Made by a program: the position numbers and the translations under genes. A stretch of 64,000 bases of DNA from an uncultured Verrucomicrobiota bacterium (GTDB lineage Bacteria > Verrucomicrobiota > Kiritimatiellia > CAIQIC01 > Lenti-01), in assembly GCA_937860055.1 (NCBI GenBank), contig CALMBO010000028.1:147881-211880 (forward strand). The letters are read 5' to 3'. Below the pieces are notes generated by a model. It had not been told where the DNA came from. It saw only the letters and a list, made by a program, of their open reading frames with translations, and did not search any database. Of this stretch, positions 9,840-17,899 are shown one piece after another (positions within the stretch are counted from its first letter, which is position 1; every line of letters begins with the position of its first letter).

Positions 9840-10183
9840 GATCCGGATTCCTTCCCCTTGTCGGACTTCAATTGCTCCAAAGCGTTCGTCAACATCGGCC
9901 AATAGGCGTTCATCTCCGCGAGGCGCACCTTGCCCCGCGGCGTCAGCGAGAAATAGCGGCGCGGCGGCCCCGCGTCCGACGGCACGTCGCGCGATTTCAG
10001 GAACCCCTCCTCCCGCAGCCGCCCCAGGATCGGATAGACCGTGCTCTCCGAGACCGACAGGTCCTCGATGCGCTTCAGCGCCTGCACGATCTCGTAGCCG
10101 TACCCCTCCCCCCGCCGCAGCACCAGCAGCACGCAGTACTCCAGCAGCCCCTTCCGCAACTGGGTGATCCACCCGTCGATCAT
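9836..10183 (-). CDS. PadR-family transcriptional regulator
   Basis: 115 residues. The winged-helix core is typical: LEYCVLLVLRRGEGYGYEI, then SESTVYPILGRLREEGFL and the wing PPRRYFSLTPRGK, with a short C-terminal dimer helix. PadR proteins are repressors that leave DNA on binding small ligands or on sensing envelope or phenolic stress. It is the first gene of the padR / A2M / pbpC operon, overlapping the next gene by ATGA, and a PadR-type operator sits 16 bases ahead of its own start, so it probably represses itself and the two envelope genes. The HAAS-like domain fused to the next protein is the usual partner of this regulator subfamily. Confidence 0.93.
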   Translation of the reverse strand: MIDGWITQLRKGLLEYCVLLVLRRGEGYGYEIVQALKRIEDLSVSESTVYPILGRLREEGFLKSRDVPSDAGPPRRYFSLTPRGKVRLAEMNAYWPMLTNALEQLKSDKGKESGS

Positions 10184-10198
10184 GGACTACTCCGCATC

Positions 10199-10216
10199 AT
10201 GTATTACGCAATACAT
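10199..10216. promoter_or_regulatory. PadR operator
   Basis: ATGTATTACGCAATACAT, a perfect 7-bp inverted repeat around ACGC. It matches the PadR consensus ATGT-N8-10-ACAT (here N10) and overlaps the predicted -10 of the padR operon, 15 bp upstream of its start codon. Confidence 0.82.
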
Positions 10217-10236
10217 AATACCTCGGCCCCTGTCAA
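10208..10236 (-). promoter_or_regulatory. Sigma-70-like promoter of the padR-A2M-pbpC operon
   Basis: On the minus strand, TTGACA (10236-10231), a 17-bp spacer and TATTGC (10213-10208). The -35 is perfect and the -10 is weak. The PadR operator covers the -10, as expected for repression. Confidence 0.65.
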
Positions 10237-10278
10237 GCTCCCGGCGCGGGAAGGCGCCCCACGGGGCCCCAACCCCGC

Positions 10279-10328
10279 TTTTCCACGCAATGGAAAAACA
10301 TTGCCCCGGTTTTCCACGGTGTGGAAAA
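10279..10328. repeat. Palindromic TTTTCCAC repeat pair, locus 2
   Basis: Copies at 10279-10297 (centre CGCAA) and 10310-10328 (arms TTTTCCAC / GTGGAAAA, centre GGT), 31 bp start to start, between the PH-domain gene and the padR promoter. The upstream GC block GGGAAGGCGCC...GGGGCCC resembles that of locus 1. Confidence 0.9.
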
Positions 10329-10355
10329 CCCCCGCCCCCGCCGCCCCCCTATTTT

Positions 10356-10802
10356 TTACGACGGGATGAATTCCGCCGTGCGCAGGCCTTCGCGCTGGCG
10401 CGCGGCCCGGAAGGCGCCCCGGATCTGCTCCTTCACGTCCATCGGCCCGCGCAGGCCGGCCAGCTCCAGCCGCGGCGCAGTGTCGTCGGTCGACAGCACC
10501 ACCACGTTCCCCACCCCGAGCAGGCGCTGGAGAACCCCCTGGCTCAGCGTGACGTCCTTCACGCGGAACAGCTCGACCTCCTCCAGATGCTTCGCGATCA
10601 GCCCTGTCTGCACGAACAGGCGCTGTGTCGTCAGCCGGTAGCGCGTGGACGCCACGAGATACCAGGCCCTCAGCAGCAGGATCAGCCCCAGTCCCAGCGC
10701 CGGCAGCAGCACGACGCCCCAGATCATCAGCCCCAGATAGGCCCGGTACGCGGGCCTCCGCTCGAAAACCGTCTGTTCTTCCACCGGCCGCGCTTCATTC
10801 AT
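10356..10802 (-). CDS. Bacterial PH-domain (bPH2/YdbS-like) membrane protein
   Basis: 148 residues from the ATG at 10802, overlapping the stop of the Mur-ligase gene as ATGA. An N-terminal segment ERRPAYRAYLGLMIWG leads into one long hydrophobic helix or hairpin (residues 23-50). The bPH2 fold follows: STRYRLTTQRLFVQTGLIAK, VELFRVKDVTLSQGVLQRLLGVGNVVVLSTD, then a C-terminal helix (MDVKEQIRGAFRAARQREG). The Y-R-L-T-xx-R and R-V-K-D-V motifs are characteristic of the family. It is the last gene of the bactofilin / Mur-ligase operon, which suggests an envelope role. No substrate is known for such proteins. Confidence 0.85.
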   Translation of the reverse strand: MNEARPVEEQTVFERRPAYRAYLGLMIWGVVLLPALGLGLILLLRAWYLVASTRYRLTTQRLFVQTGLIAKHLEEVELFRVKDVTLSQGVLQRLLGVGNVVVLSTDDTAPRLELAGLRGPMDVKEQIRGAFRAARQREGLRTAEFIPS

Positions 10803-12166
10803 GTCTTTTCCTCCCGCCGGCCCGCTGTTTTTGCCGCCATCGCGCGGGCAAAGACCGGCAATTGCGGATCGCGCGCGCCCATGACCAGGATCGTGTCTCC
10901 CGCCCGCGCCTCTCGGGCGAGTTCCGCGCCCAGCGTCTCATAGCTTTCCACCGTTTCGACGGCCACCCCGCGCGCCGCCAGCTTCGCCGCCAGATCGCCG
11001 GAACCGACCGTGCGGTCCGCCGTCCCTCCCGCGTCATAGACCGGCAGCAGCCACAACCTGTCCTGCGGGCGGCAGGCGGAGGCGAACGCCTCCGCCAGCG
11101 GATCCATCATCGCGCGCAGGGGGCCGAAGCCGTGCGGACGCCAGGCGCCCAGCACGCGGTTCCCCGGCGCGGCCACCGCGGCCCACGCCGCCGCCAGCTT
11201 CGCCGGATTGTGCCCGTAGTCGTCCACCACGCGCACGCCGCCGCCCGCATCCACGCGCTCCAGCCGGCGCTGGATGCCGCCGAACCGCGACAGGGCCTCC
11301 GCGATCTTCTTCGGTGCATGCCCCAGCTGCGCGCACAGTTCCGCCGCCATCAGCGCGTTCAGCGCGTTGTGCGCGCCCGGCTGTCGCACGGAGAGCTTCA
11401 AGCCGCGCCATTCCACCGCGCAGCCGTCCGCCGTCCGTTCCGGCGTCGCGGCGGCCTCGATGATCTTCACCTTCTGTTTTCCGAGGACGGCACCCACCCC
11501 CGCGCCGCACACGATGCCCTTTCCCACCTGCGCCGCATAGGCGCGGAAAAGGTCCTGCACCTCTTCCAGCGTGAAATGGTCCTGCGAGATGTTCGTCAGG
11601 ATCGACCATTCCGGGAAGAAATTCAGCAGCGAGCGGTCGCTCTCGTCCACCTCGACCACCCACGGGGCGCCTTCGCCGCCGCGCCGCACGTTGCCCACGT
11701 GGCGCGCATCGGCCCAATCCACCAGCGCGCCGCCGTTCACCACCGTCGGATCCGCGCCCAGCTGTTCCAGCGTCCAGCCCAGCATCCCCGTCGTCGTGGT
11801 CTTGCCGGCCGTGCCCGCCACCGCCAGCACCCGGCGCCCCTTCGCCAGTCCGGCGAGCATCTCCGCGCGGTGCCGCAGCGGCACCCCCGCCCTCCTCGCC
11901 GCGAGGAAATCCGGATTCCCCTCCTCGATGGCCGTGCTGTAGACCACGGCCTCCGTGCGCGCCTCCACCGCCGCGCCGTCCTGCTTCACGATCTCCACGC
12001 CCGCCGCCCGCAGCGCCCCGAAAACCGGCAGATCCATCCCCTGGTCGAAATAGCGGTCGGAGCCGGTCACCCGGCCGTGCGTCCAGCGGAGCGCCTGCGC
12101 CAGCGCGCTCATGCCGACCCCCGCCACCCCCGCCACATGGATGTGCCCGCCCATGGAGACGGTCAC
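10799..12166 (-). CDS. Mur ligase family protein, MurC-like
   Basis: 455 residues from the GTG at 12166, which overlaps the upstream stop and has GAGG a few bases ahead; an ATG at 12154 would give 451. Order: N-terminal Rossmann domain (HIHVAGVAGVGMSALAQAL), ATP-binding loop VAGTAGKTTTTGM, central domain with VVEVDESDRSLLNFFP, and C-terminal domain with VDDYGHNPAKLAAAW. These fit UDP-N-acetylmuramate-L-alanine ligase or the recycling ligase Mpl. MurC and Mpl normally read GTHGKTT; the His is Ala here, so substrate or kinetics may differ. Its neighbours are bactofilins and a PH-domain protein rather than the dcw division cluster, which favours a specialised or recycling role. Confidence 0.82.
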   Translation of the reverse strand: MTVSMGGHIHVAGVAGVGMSALAQALRWTHGRVTGSDRYFDQGMDLPVFGALRAAGVEIVKQDGAAVEARTEAVVYSTAIEEGNPDFLAARRAGVPLRHRAEMLAGLAKGRRVLAVAGTAGKTTTTGMLGWTLEQLGADPTVVNGGALVDWADARHVGNVRRGGEGAPWVVEVDESDRSLLNFFPEWSILTNISQDHFTLEEVQDLFRAYAAQVGKGIVCGAGVGAVLGKQKVKIIEAAATPERTADGCAVEWRGLKLSVRQPGAHNALNALMAAELCAQLGHAPKKIAEALSRFGGIQRRLERVDAGGGVRVVDDYGHNPAKLAAAWAAVAAPGNRVLGAWRPHGFGPLRAMMDPLAEAFASACRPQDRLWLLPVYDAGGTADRTVGSGDLAAKLAARGVAVETVESYETLGAELAREARAGDTILVMGARDPQLPVFARAMAAKTAGRREEKT

Positions 12167-12900
12167 GAATCCTCGGCCGGCGGATTGCCCTGCGGCCAGA
12201 TGAACACGCGGGCGGAAAGCCCGCCGCCTTCCTCCACCTGCAGATGGGCGCCGCGCACCGTCCCCTTCAGGTGGCCCCCGTCGCGGATCGAGACCAGCCC
12301 CGTCGCCTCCACGTCCGCCTCCAGCGTTCCCAGCAGCTCCAGGTGGTTCACCTGCAGCTTGTACTTGAACGCCATCGACGCCCCCGCAGCGACGCGCAGG
12401 TTGCGCATCGCCAGCTGCCGCGGATGCGGCTTCGCCTGCGCCCCCAGCTCCAGCCATTGCGTGCATTCGATGGACGAATTCTCGTCCATCCCGCCGTCGA
12501 GGATCACGTTGCCGGCCCAGATGCGCACGTTCTCCAGCCGCCCGGTCGGCCGGATGATGACGCTTCCTCCCGTCTTGATCTCCTCGGACCACGGGCGGTC
12601 GATCACGTAGTCGCCCATGTCGATCTTCTCGCGGCACTTCGCGCAATAGATGGCCTTGGTCGTGCCCGCCAGCTTGAACTCGTACCCGCACTTGAAGCAG
12701 CGGATCGTCCGCTTCGTCGGCTCGATCGTCTTGACGATGTGCGGGCTGTCCTTCGGCAGCGCCGCCGGCGGCGGATGCGACGACAGGTCCTCCGCCGGCT
12801 TTCGCGAGCCGGGCAGGGGAAGCGTGCCATCGTGCTTCGCCTGGGCAAGCCCTCGCACGACGGCAAAGCCGTCCATCACCTTGGTTCTTTTTTCCGCCAC
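12163..12900 (-). CDS. Zinc-ribbon bactofilin-like polymer protein
   Basis: 245 residues from a GTG at 12900 preceded by AAGGA. Residues 1-65 are a low-complexity lead-in. A four-cysteine zinc ribbon follows (IRCFKCGYEF ... AIYCAKCREK). Then comes a right-handed beta-helix-like domain with repeating hydrophobic pattern (GSVIIRPTGRLENVRIWAGNVIL, LELLGTLEADVEATGLVSI), as in bactofilins (DUF583), which polymerise into membrane-bound scaffolds. The adjacent gene is a plain bactofilin and the next downstream is a MurC-like ligase, so the pair may scaffold local cell-wall synthesis. A zinc ribbon ahead of a bactofilin domain is unusual; its partner is unknown. Confidence 0.8.
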   Translation of the reverse strand: MAEKRTKVMDGFAVVRGLAQAKHDGTLPLPGSRKPAEDLSSHPPPAALPKDSPHIVKTIEPTKRTIRCFKCGYEFKLAGTTKAIYCAKCREKIDMGDYVIDRPWSEEIKTGGSVIIRPTGRLENVRIWAGNVILDGGMDENSSIECTQWLELGAQAKPHPRQLAMRNLRVAAGASMAFKYKLQVNHLELLGTLEADVEATGLVSIRDGGHLKGTVRGAHLQVEEGGGLSARVFIWPQGNPPAEDS

Positions 12901-12984
12901 GTCCGGATCCTTCCCTTCCGCGCGCCCTCCGGCCGCCCCGCTTCCGCGGGAGCGCCCCGGCGCACCGGAACGGTGAAAGGAGGA

Positions 12985-13356
12985 CTACCGCTGCGGAACG
13001 CCCGGCTGCGGCGCCGGAACCGGCTGGCTGTTCGGATTGACTTCCGAGCGGCCCACGAACGTCACGCCGTCCTCGACCGACAGCCGGCGGGCCTTGATGT
13101 CGCCGTTCACCGTCGCCGTCGCCTTCATCTCGATCTTGTCCTTCGCGAGGATGTTGCCGTTGATCTTGCCCTCGATGGAGACGGAGGTCGCCGTGATGTT
13201 GCCCTTGACCTGCGCGCTCTTGCCGAGGATGGCGTTCCCGCCGCACTGCAGCTCGCCTTCCAGCTTGCCGTCCAGGCGGACCGTGCCGCTGCTCTTGATC
13301 GTGCCGATGATTTCGACATCCGATCCGATGACCGATTCGTGACTCTCGTTGCTCAT
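12985..13356 (-). CDS. Bactofilin (polymer-forming cytoskeletal protein)
   Basis: 123 residues from the ATG at 13356 with a GGGAG site. A short polar N-terminus precedes the bactofilin core of about six beta-helix turns: SVIGSDVEIIGTIKSSGTVRL, DGKLEGELQCGG, AQVKGNITATSVSIEGKING, ATVNGDIKARRLSV. The Pro/Gln-rich C-terminus (PVPAPQPGVPQR) is the usual disordered tail. Bactofilins polymerise without nucleotide, attach to the inner membrane and place cell-wall or stalk machinery. It heads an operon with the zinc-ribbon bactofilin, the MurC-like ligase and the PH-domain gene. The 115-bp divergent spacer upstream should contain its promoter. Confidence 0.93.
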   Translation of the reverse strand: MSNESHESVIGSDVEIIGTIKSSGTVRLDGKLEGELQCGGNAILGKSAQVKGNITATSVSIEGKINGNILAKDKIEMKATATVNGDIKARRLSVEDGVTFVGRSEVNPNSQPVPAPQPGVPQR

Positions 13357-13471
13357 GGTTTTGTTCTCCCGGGTTGGACCCTTTTTCTTTGGAGACGGAT
13401 TATGCCTCCCCCGCCCCGTTCGGACAAGTGCCACTTGCCCTCCCCTCCCAAAATCTTTAGGGTTTCCCGCC

Positions 13472-14011
13472 ATGGATACCCGATCCATCGGTCCGATGGC
13501 CCTCGGCCTGTGCCTCCTGGCCCTCGCCGCCTGGCTCGTGCCCGTTCCCCGCCCCCTCCCGCGTCCCGGCCTCCCCGAAATCGTCCCCTTCGCCGCCGGC
13601 GAACGCATCGCGCTGTTCCTGCCCGAACCCGGGACCTTTCCGGCGCCGGATTCGTTCGGCCTTGTCCGGCGCGCCCGCGCCGCCGGCGCCGAAGTCCGCG
13701 TCTTCGCCCCCGGCGATTCCCTTTCGTCCTTCGCCCCCACCCGCATCTACCAGCCCTTCCCCGGGCCCGACACCCCCTCCGGCTACCATCCCGACCAGTG
13801 GCCAGCCCTCCCGCCTGGAGAGAAAAGCTCCGGAAACGACTGGAACCTGCTCATCCTCTCGCCGGGAGAACAGGCCGCGAAGAACGCCGCCGTGCTCGCC
13901 GCCGCCCGCGCCATCGGGAAAAGCGGCGCCGACGATCCCCAAGGCACCCGCGAGGCCGCCATGCTCTCCCGCGCCCGGCGCGCGGAAATCTACCTGCCCC
14001 TCTCCCCGTGA
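13472..14011 (+). CDS. Hypothetical exported protein
   Basis: 179 residues from the ATG at 13472. The N-terminus MDTRSIGPMALGLCLLALAA is a membrane or signal helix, followed by a Pro-rich linker. The body contains ERIALFLPEPGTFPAPDSFG and RRARAAGAEVRVFAPGDSL, which faintly recall the first strand and helix of PIG-L/LmbE deacetylases, but the metal-binding HPDD motif is absent, so no enzymatic role is claimed. The last part (REAAMLSRARRAEIYLPLSP) also has an LmbE-like flavour. It is divergent from the bactofilin operon and convergent with the ACT gene. I do not recognise the family; it may be a decayed relative of LmbE. Confidence 0.55.
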   Translation: MDTRSIGPMALGLCLLALAAWLVPVPRPLPRPGLPEIVPFAAGERIALFLPEPGTFPAPDSFGLVRRARAAGAEVRVFAPGDSLSSFAPTRIYQPFPGPDTPSGYHPDQWPALPPGEKSSGNDWNLLILSPGEQAAKNAAVLAAARAIGKSGADDPQGTREAAMLSRARRAEIYLPLSP

Positions 14012-14069
14012 AAAACGGCGCCCCCGCCCCCTCCCGTGGCGGAAGCGCCGATGTCCGGCCGCCCCGTTC

Positions 14070-14501
14070 CTACAGCGAATAGACGACTTCCGCCGGCAGG
14101 ATGGAGATGCCCGATTTCTTCAGGGCCGCGATCGCCGCGTTCACGTCCTCGAAGCGGAACACCACCACGGCCTTCTCCGTCGCGCGGCACACGAACGCAT
14201 ACATGTATTCCACGTTGAGGCCCGCCTCCGACAGCGCATCGAGAATGCCCGCCAGGCCGCCGGGATGGTCCGGCACCTCGACCGCCAGCACCTCCGTCAC
14301 CGACACCGTGTGTCCACTGTCCTTCAGCACCTTCATGCACTTGTCCACGTTGTCCACGATCAGCCGCAGGATGCCGAAGTCGCTCGTGTCCGCCAGCGAC
14401 AGCGCGCGGATGTTGACGCCGGCGCGACCCACCTCCTTCAGCACGCTCGCCAGGCGCCCCGACCGGTTCTCCAGGAATATCGAGATCTGCCGCACTTTCA
14501 T
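14070..14501 (-). CDS. Tandem ACT-domain protein next to paaK
   Basis: 143 residues made of two ACT domains: MKVRQISIFLENRSGRLASVL (residues 1-65) and VLAVEVPDHPGGLAGILDALSEAGLNVEYMY (about 70-140). ACT domains bind amino acids and regulate metabolic enzymes. A stand-alone double ACT protein directly downstream of a phenylacetate-CoA ligase gene is common in anaerobes, where the ligase activates aryl acids made from aromatic amino acids. The 15-bp gap to paaK on the same strand indicates one operon. The natural ligand is probably Phe or another aromatic amino acid; that is inference. Confidence 0.9.
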   Translation of the reverse strand: MKVRQISIFLENRSGRLASVLKEVGRAGVNIRALSLADTSDFGILRLIVDNVDKCMKVLKDSGHTVSVTEVLAVEVPDHPGGLAGILDALSEAGLNVEYMYAFVCRATEKAVVVFRFEDVNAAIAALKKSGISILPAEVVYSL

Positions 14502-14516
14502 GGTTCCGCTCCTTTC

Positions 14517-15818
14517 CTAGGTCAGTTTCCGCAGGTCCTGCACGCGCTTGGCCTTGCCCAGCGTGCGCTCGATCGTCTTCGGCTCCACCAGCGTGATCTT
14601 CGCGTTCACGTTCAGCATCGCCTTGATCTGGTGGTGGATCTTGTCGCGCAGCGCCTCCAGCTTGCGCACCTCGTCGCTGAACAGCGAGTCCGTCACCTCC
14701 ACCTTGATCTCCATCGTGTCCAGGTTGCCCTGGCGGTCCACGATGATCAGGTACTGCGGGTGCACGCCCTCGATCCGCACCAGCACGTCCTCCACCTGCG
14801 ACGGGAACACGTTCACGCCGCGGATGATCAGCATGTCGTCCGTCCGGCCCATCAGGCGCCGGATGCGCCGCCCCGTGCGCCCGCAGGCGCACGGCCCGTC
14901 GTCCAGGATCATCGTGATGTCGCGCGTGCGGTAGCGGATCAGCGGCACCGCCTCCTTCGTGAGGCACGTGAACACCAGCTCCCCCTTCTGCCCGTCCGGC
15001 AGGGGCTCGCCCGTCGCCGGATCGATGATCTCCGGGTAGAAGTGGTCCTCGAACACGTGCAGGCCGTTCTGCTCGAGGCATTCGTTCGCCACGCCCGGGC
15101 CGGCCAGCTCGGACATGCCGTAGATGTCCAGCGCCTTCAGCGGCAGCAGCTCCTCGATGCGCTTCCGCATCGCCTCCGTCCACGGCTCCGCCCCGAAGTT
15201 GCCCGACTTCAGCGGCAGCTTCATCAGGTCCACGCCCATCTGCGCCGCCACCTCCGCGATCTGCAGCGCGTAGCTCGGCGTGCAGCACAGCACCGTCACC
15301 CCGAAATCCTTCATCAGCATGATCTGCTTCTCGGTGTTCCCCGACGACATCGGCAGCGCCGCCGCCCCCAGCCGCTCCGCCCCGTAGTGCATCCCCAGCC
15401 CGCCCGTGAACAGCCCGTAGCCGTAGGCGATCTGCACCGTGTCGGCCGCCGTCGCCCCGCCGCACGCCAGCGACCGCGCCGCGCATTCCGCCCAGTTGTC
15501 GATGTCGTTGCGCGTGTAGCCCACCACCGTCGGCTTCCCCGTCGTCCCCGAGCTCGCGTGGATGCGGATGATCTCCTGGTGCGGCACCGCGAACATCCCG
15601 AACGGATACTGGTCGCGGAAGTCGGTCTTCGTCGTGAACGGCAGCCGGGCGATGTCGTCGATGCTCCGGATGTCCTCGGGCTTCACGCCCTTCTCCTGCA
15701 TCCGCGCGCGGAAGAACGGAACGTGGTCGTAGGCGCGCTTCGCCAAATCGTGCAGCCGCCGGCCCTGCAGCTTCCGCAGCTCTCCGACCGGCATCGCCTC
15801 TGCTTGGGGATTGAACAT
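14517..15818 (-). CDS. paaK: Phenylacetate-CoA ligase
   Basis: 433 residues from the ATG at 15818 with AAGGAG 7 bases ahead. This AMP-forming ligase converts phenylacetate or other aryl acetates plus CoA and ATP to the CoA thioester. The P-loop [16 protein letters not shown], the adenylate motif [24 protein letters not shown], and the C-terminal [20 protein letters not shown] are all present. A CxC in [13 protein letters not shown] is normal for PaaK. Length is typical (about 430). It is cotranscribed with the ACT protein downstream. No other phenylacetate-degradation gene is nearby, so the role is more likely aromatic amino-acid fermentation or biosynthesis by reductive carboxylation than aerobic degradation. 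Confidence 0.95.
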   Translation of the reverse strand: MFNPQAEAMPVGELRKLQGRRLHDLAKRAYDHVPFFRARMQEKGVKPEDIRSIDDIARLPFTTKTDFRDQYPFGMFAVPHQEIIRIHASSGTTGKPTVVGYTRNDIDNWAECAARSLACGGATAADTVQIAYGYGLFTGGLGMHYGAERLGAAALPMSSGNTEKQIMLMKDFGVTVLCCTPSYALQIAEVAAQMGVDLMKLPLKSGNFGAEPWTEAMRKRIEELLPLKALDIYGMSELAGPGVANECLEQNGLHVFEDHFYPEIIDPATGEPLPDGQKGELVFTCLTKEAVPLIRYRTRDITMILDDGPCACGRTGRRIRRLMGRTDDMLIIRGVNVFPSQVEDVLVRIEGVHPQYLIIVDRQGNLDTMEIKVEVTDSLFSDEVRKLEALRDKIHHQIKAMLNVNAKITLVEPKTIERTLGKAKRVQDLRKLT

Positions 15819-15895
15819 CGTCGGCTCCTTCTCTTTCTCCAATGAATGCTGGACCCCGCGCCCGCCGCCTGTCGAGGAAAAATCCGCGCCGCCCC

Positions 15896-16861
15896 TCATT
15901 TTCCGGCCGCGGATTCCCGGCCCGGAATCTCCGCCACCATCCGCGCCGCCACGCGGCCCACGGCCCCGAGGCTCTCCGCCGAGACCCGGTCCATCGTGTC
16001 CTCCGCCGTGTGCCAGTAGTCGTTCCGCCCCGGCGCGCTCCCGAACTGGAAATCGATCAGGTCGATCGCCGGCACCCCGCGCGAAAAAAACGCCTCGTGG
16101 TCGTCGCCGATGGCGGACGGGGCCAGCTGGAACCGCCCGCGCACCCCCTCCGCCCGCGCCGCGTCGAACGCCAGCGAGACCAGCCAGGGCGTGCTGTTCC
16201 GCGGAATCGTCACCGTCAGGTCCCGGTCCCCCACCATGTCCAGCAGGATCATCGCCGCGACGTTCGACAGGCTGCCGTCCGCCGCCATCGTCTCCGCCAG
16301 GTGCCGGCTCCCGTGGAACCCGTCCGCCGGCCCGTAGGCCTCCATGCACTCCTCGCCGTCGAAGAACGCGAACCGGATCTCCGCCGGATGCGGCGCCTCC
16401 CGCGCCATCGCCCTAGCCAGCTCCAGCAGCAGCCCCGTGCTCGATCCCGAATCGTTCGCGCCGGCGAACCCCTCGATGCCGGCCTTCGTGTCGTAGTGCG
16501 ACCCCAGCAGCACGATCCTTTGGCCATCCCCCGGAAGGCGCCCCAACACGTTGCGGAACACGATCTCCCCCTTGGGCGAGGCGTCCCGGAACTCCTGGAT
16601 CTCCGCCTCCACTCCCAGTTCCCGGAGCCGGCCCATGAGGTAGTTCGCCGCCTTCTCCGCCCCCGCCGTCCCCGAATCCCGCGGCCCCAGCTCCACGAAT
16701 CTCCGGACCTCCTCCAGCGCCGCCTCCCCCGACACCTCCACCGGCGCCGGAACCTCCACCGCAGGTTCCGCCGCCGGCGCGGGCGTTTCCGGCGCCTTCC
16801 CGCATCCCCAGAGGAACGCCACCGACACCATCGCCAAACCGATCACCCAAGTGGATCTCAT
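15896..16861 (-). CDS. M28-family zinc aminopeptidase / glutaminyl-cyclase-like lipoprotein
   Basis: 321 residues from the ATG at 16861. [20 protein letters not shown] is a lipoprotein signal with lipobox LWG-C. After an Ala/Pro linker the M28 fold carries the two-zinc ligands: LGSHYDTK (His, Asp), [10 protein letters not shown] (bridging Asp), [12 protein letters not shown] (Glu pair), [10 protein letters not shown], and a late His in [15 protein letters not shown]. The segment around [14 protein letters not shown] and the spacing are closer to glutaminyl-peptide cyclotransferases than to aminopeptidase Y, so either activity is possible. It likely acts in the periplasm or on the outer membrane. 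It stands alone, upstream of and divergent from the molybdenum hydroxylase operon. Confidence 0.9.
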   Translation of the reverse strand: MRSTWVIGLAMVSVAFLWGCGKAPETPAPAAEPAVEVPAPVEVSGEAALEEVRRFVELGPRDSGTAGAEKAANYLMGRLRELGVEAEIQEFRDASPKGEIVFRNVLGRLPGDGQRIVLLGSHYDTKAGIEGFAGANDSGSSTGLLLELARAMAREAPHPAEIRFAFFDGEECMEAYGPADGFHGSRHLAETMAADGSLSNVAAMILLDMVGDRDLTVTIPRNSTPWLVSLAFDAARAEGVRGRFQLAPSAIGDDHEAFFSRGVPAIDLIDFQFGSAPGRNDYWHTAEDTMDRVSAESLGAVGRVAARMVAEIPGRESAAGK

Positions 16862-17053
16862 GTATTTCAGCTTATCTCGATTGCCCGGCTCCACCAATTC
16901 TTAATTCCTCATTCTCAACTTCCCAGTTGCGAACCCTCCCCCCCCGATTCCAGTCAACCGCTACACCACCCTCCGCCCAAATTTTCACTTCCCCGCCAAG
17001 CGGCCCCTCCCCTATACTCCCCGCGTTATTTCGACCTCATCCAAGGAGTCCCC

Positions 17054-17899
17054 ATGAAACTTTGTGAATTCATCCGCCCGGCCAGCCTCCCCGCCGCGCG
17101 CGACAACCTGCGCGAACTCGGCGCCAAGGGCATGATCCTCGCCGGCGGCACCGCCCTCCACTTCATGCAGGACCACACCCCCGTCACCGCCGTCGACATC
17201 ACCCGCCTCGGCCTCTCCTTCATCAAGCACGAAGGCGCCTTCTACAACATTGGCGCCACCACGCCCCTCGCGGACATCCAGCGCTACCGCGCCCCCCGCT
17301 GGGCCATGCACGAAATCTGCCGCCGCATCTCCACCCACCAGATCCGCAACATCTCCACCCTCGGCGGCAACATCTGCCGCGTCTTCCCCTGGGCCGACCT
17401 CCCCGTCGTCCTCCTCGCCATGGATGCCCGCATGGTCATCTATTCCGGCAAGGAAACCGAATTCCCCGCCGACGAATACTTCAAGACCCAGCCTGCCAAG
17501 CGCTTCCTCGGCGGCGACATCCTGACCTCCGTCAAGGTGCCCGCCCTCCAGGCCCACCACGGCTTCGGCTCCATCAAGGTCGTCCGCACCGAAGCCTCCT
17601 TCGCCATGGTCACCATCGCCGCCCGCCTCGAACTCGACGGCGCGAACATCAAGTCCGCGCGCGTCGCCGCCGGCAGCGCCATCCCCTTCCCCCGCCGCCT
17701 CCCCTCCGTCGAGGCCGCCCTCGTCGGCCGCGAGGCCGCCACCGCCGTTTTCCAGGAAGCCGCCGGAAAGGCCGGCGCCGACGCGCCCTGGCGCGGGCGC
17801 GAGGGCATGAGCCCCGACTATTCCCGGCATCTCGCCGAAGTCTCGATCCTGGACGCGCTGGAGCGGGCCGCGACCTTTGCCCGCGGGAGGGCCGAATAA
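17054..17899 (+). CDS. Molybdenum hydroxylase, FAD-binding subunit
   Basis: 281 residues from the ATG at 17054, preceded by CCAAGGAGTCCCC. It is the medium (CoxM/XdhB-type) flavin subunit of a xanthine dehydrogenase-family enzyme and passes electrons from the iron-sulfur subunit to an acceptor. The two FAD-binding motifs are visible: GMILAGGTALHF and ISTLGGNIC. The C-terminal CO-dehydrogenase flavoprotein domain (SFAMVTIAARLEL, RVAAGSAIPFPRRLPSVEAAL) is complete. Its stop TAA shares an A with the ATG of the next gene, showing coupled translation. The order flavin - iron-sulfur - molybdopterin is as in nicotinate, xanthine and aldehyde hydroxylases. Confidence 0.93.
   Translation: MKLCEFIRPASLPAARDNLRELGAKGMILAGGTALHFMQDHTPVTAVDITRLGLSFIKHEGAFYNIGATTPLADIQRYRAPRWAMHEICRRISTHQIRNISTLGGNICRVFPWADLPVVLLAMDARMVIYSGKETEFPADEYFKTQPAKRFLGGDILTSVKVPALQAHHGFGSIKVVRTEASFAMVTIAARLELDGANIKSARVAAGSAIPFPRRLPSVEAALVGREAATAVFQEAAGKAGADAPWRGREGMSPDYSRHLAEVSILDALERAATFARGRAE

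Noticed and set aside
6672-9905. 1077-residue plus-strand frame opposite the macroglobulin gene
   Set aside because: Arg/His/Pro-rich shadow translation with no recognisable fold.
13472-14011. Calling this gene a PIG-L/LmbE deacetylase
   Set aside because: Only faint pattern similarity; the HPDD metal motif is absent, so it is left as hypothetical.
12244-14082. 612-residue plus-strand frame across the bactofilin genes
   Set aside because: Arg/Pro/His-rich shadow; both bactofilin genes on the other strand have clear motifs and ribosome sites.
17012-17830. Antisense 272-residue frame opposite the flavin subunit
   Set aside because: Gly/Asp/Glu-rich shadow translation of a gene with intact FAD motifs on the sense strand.
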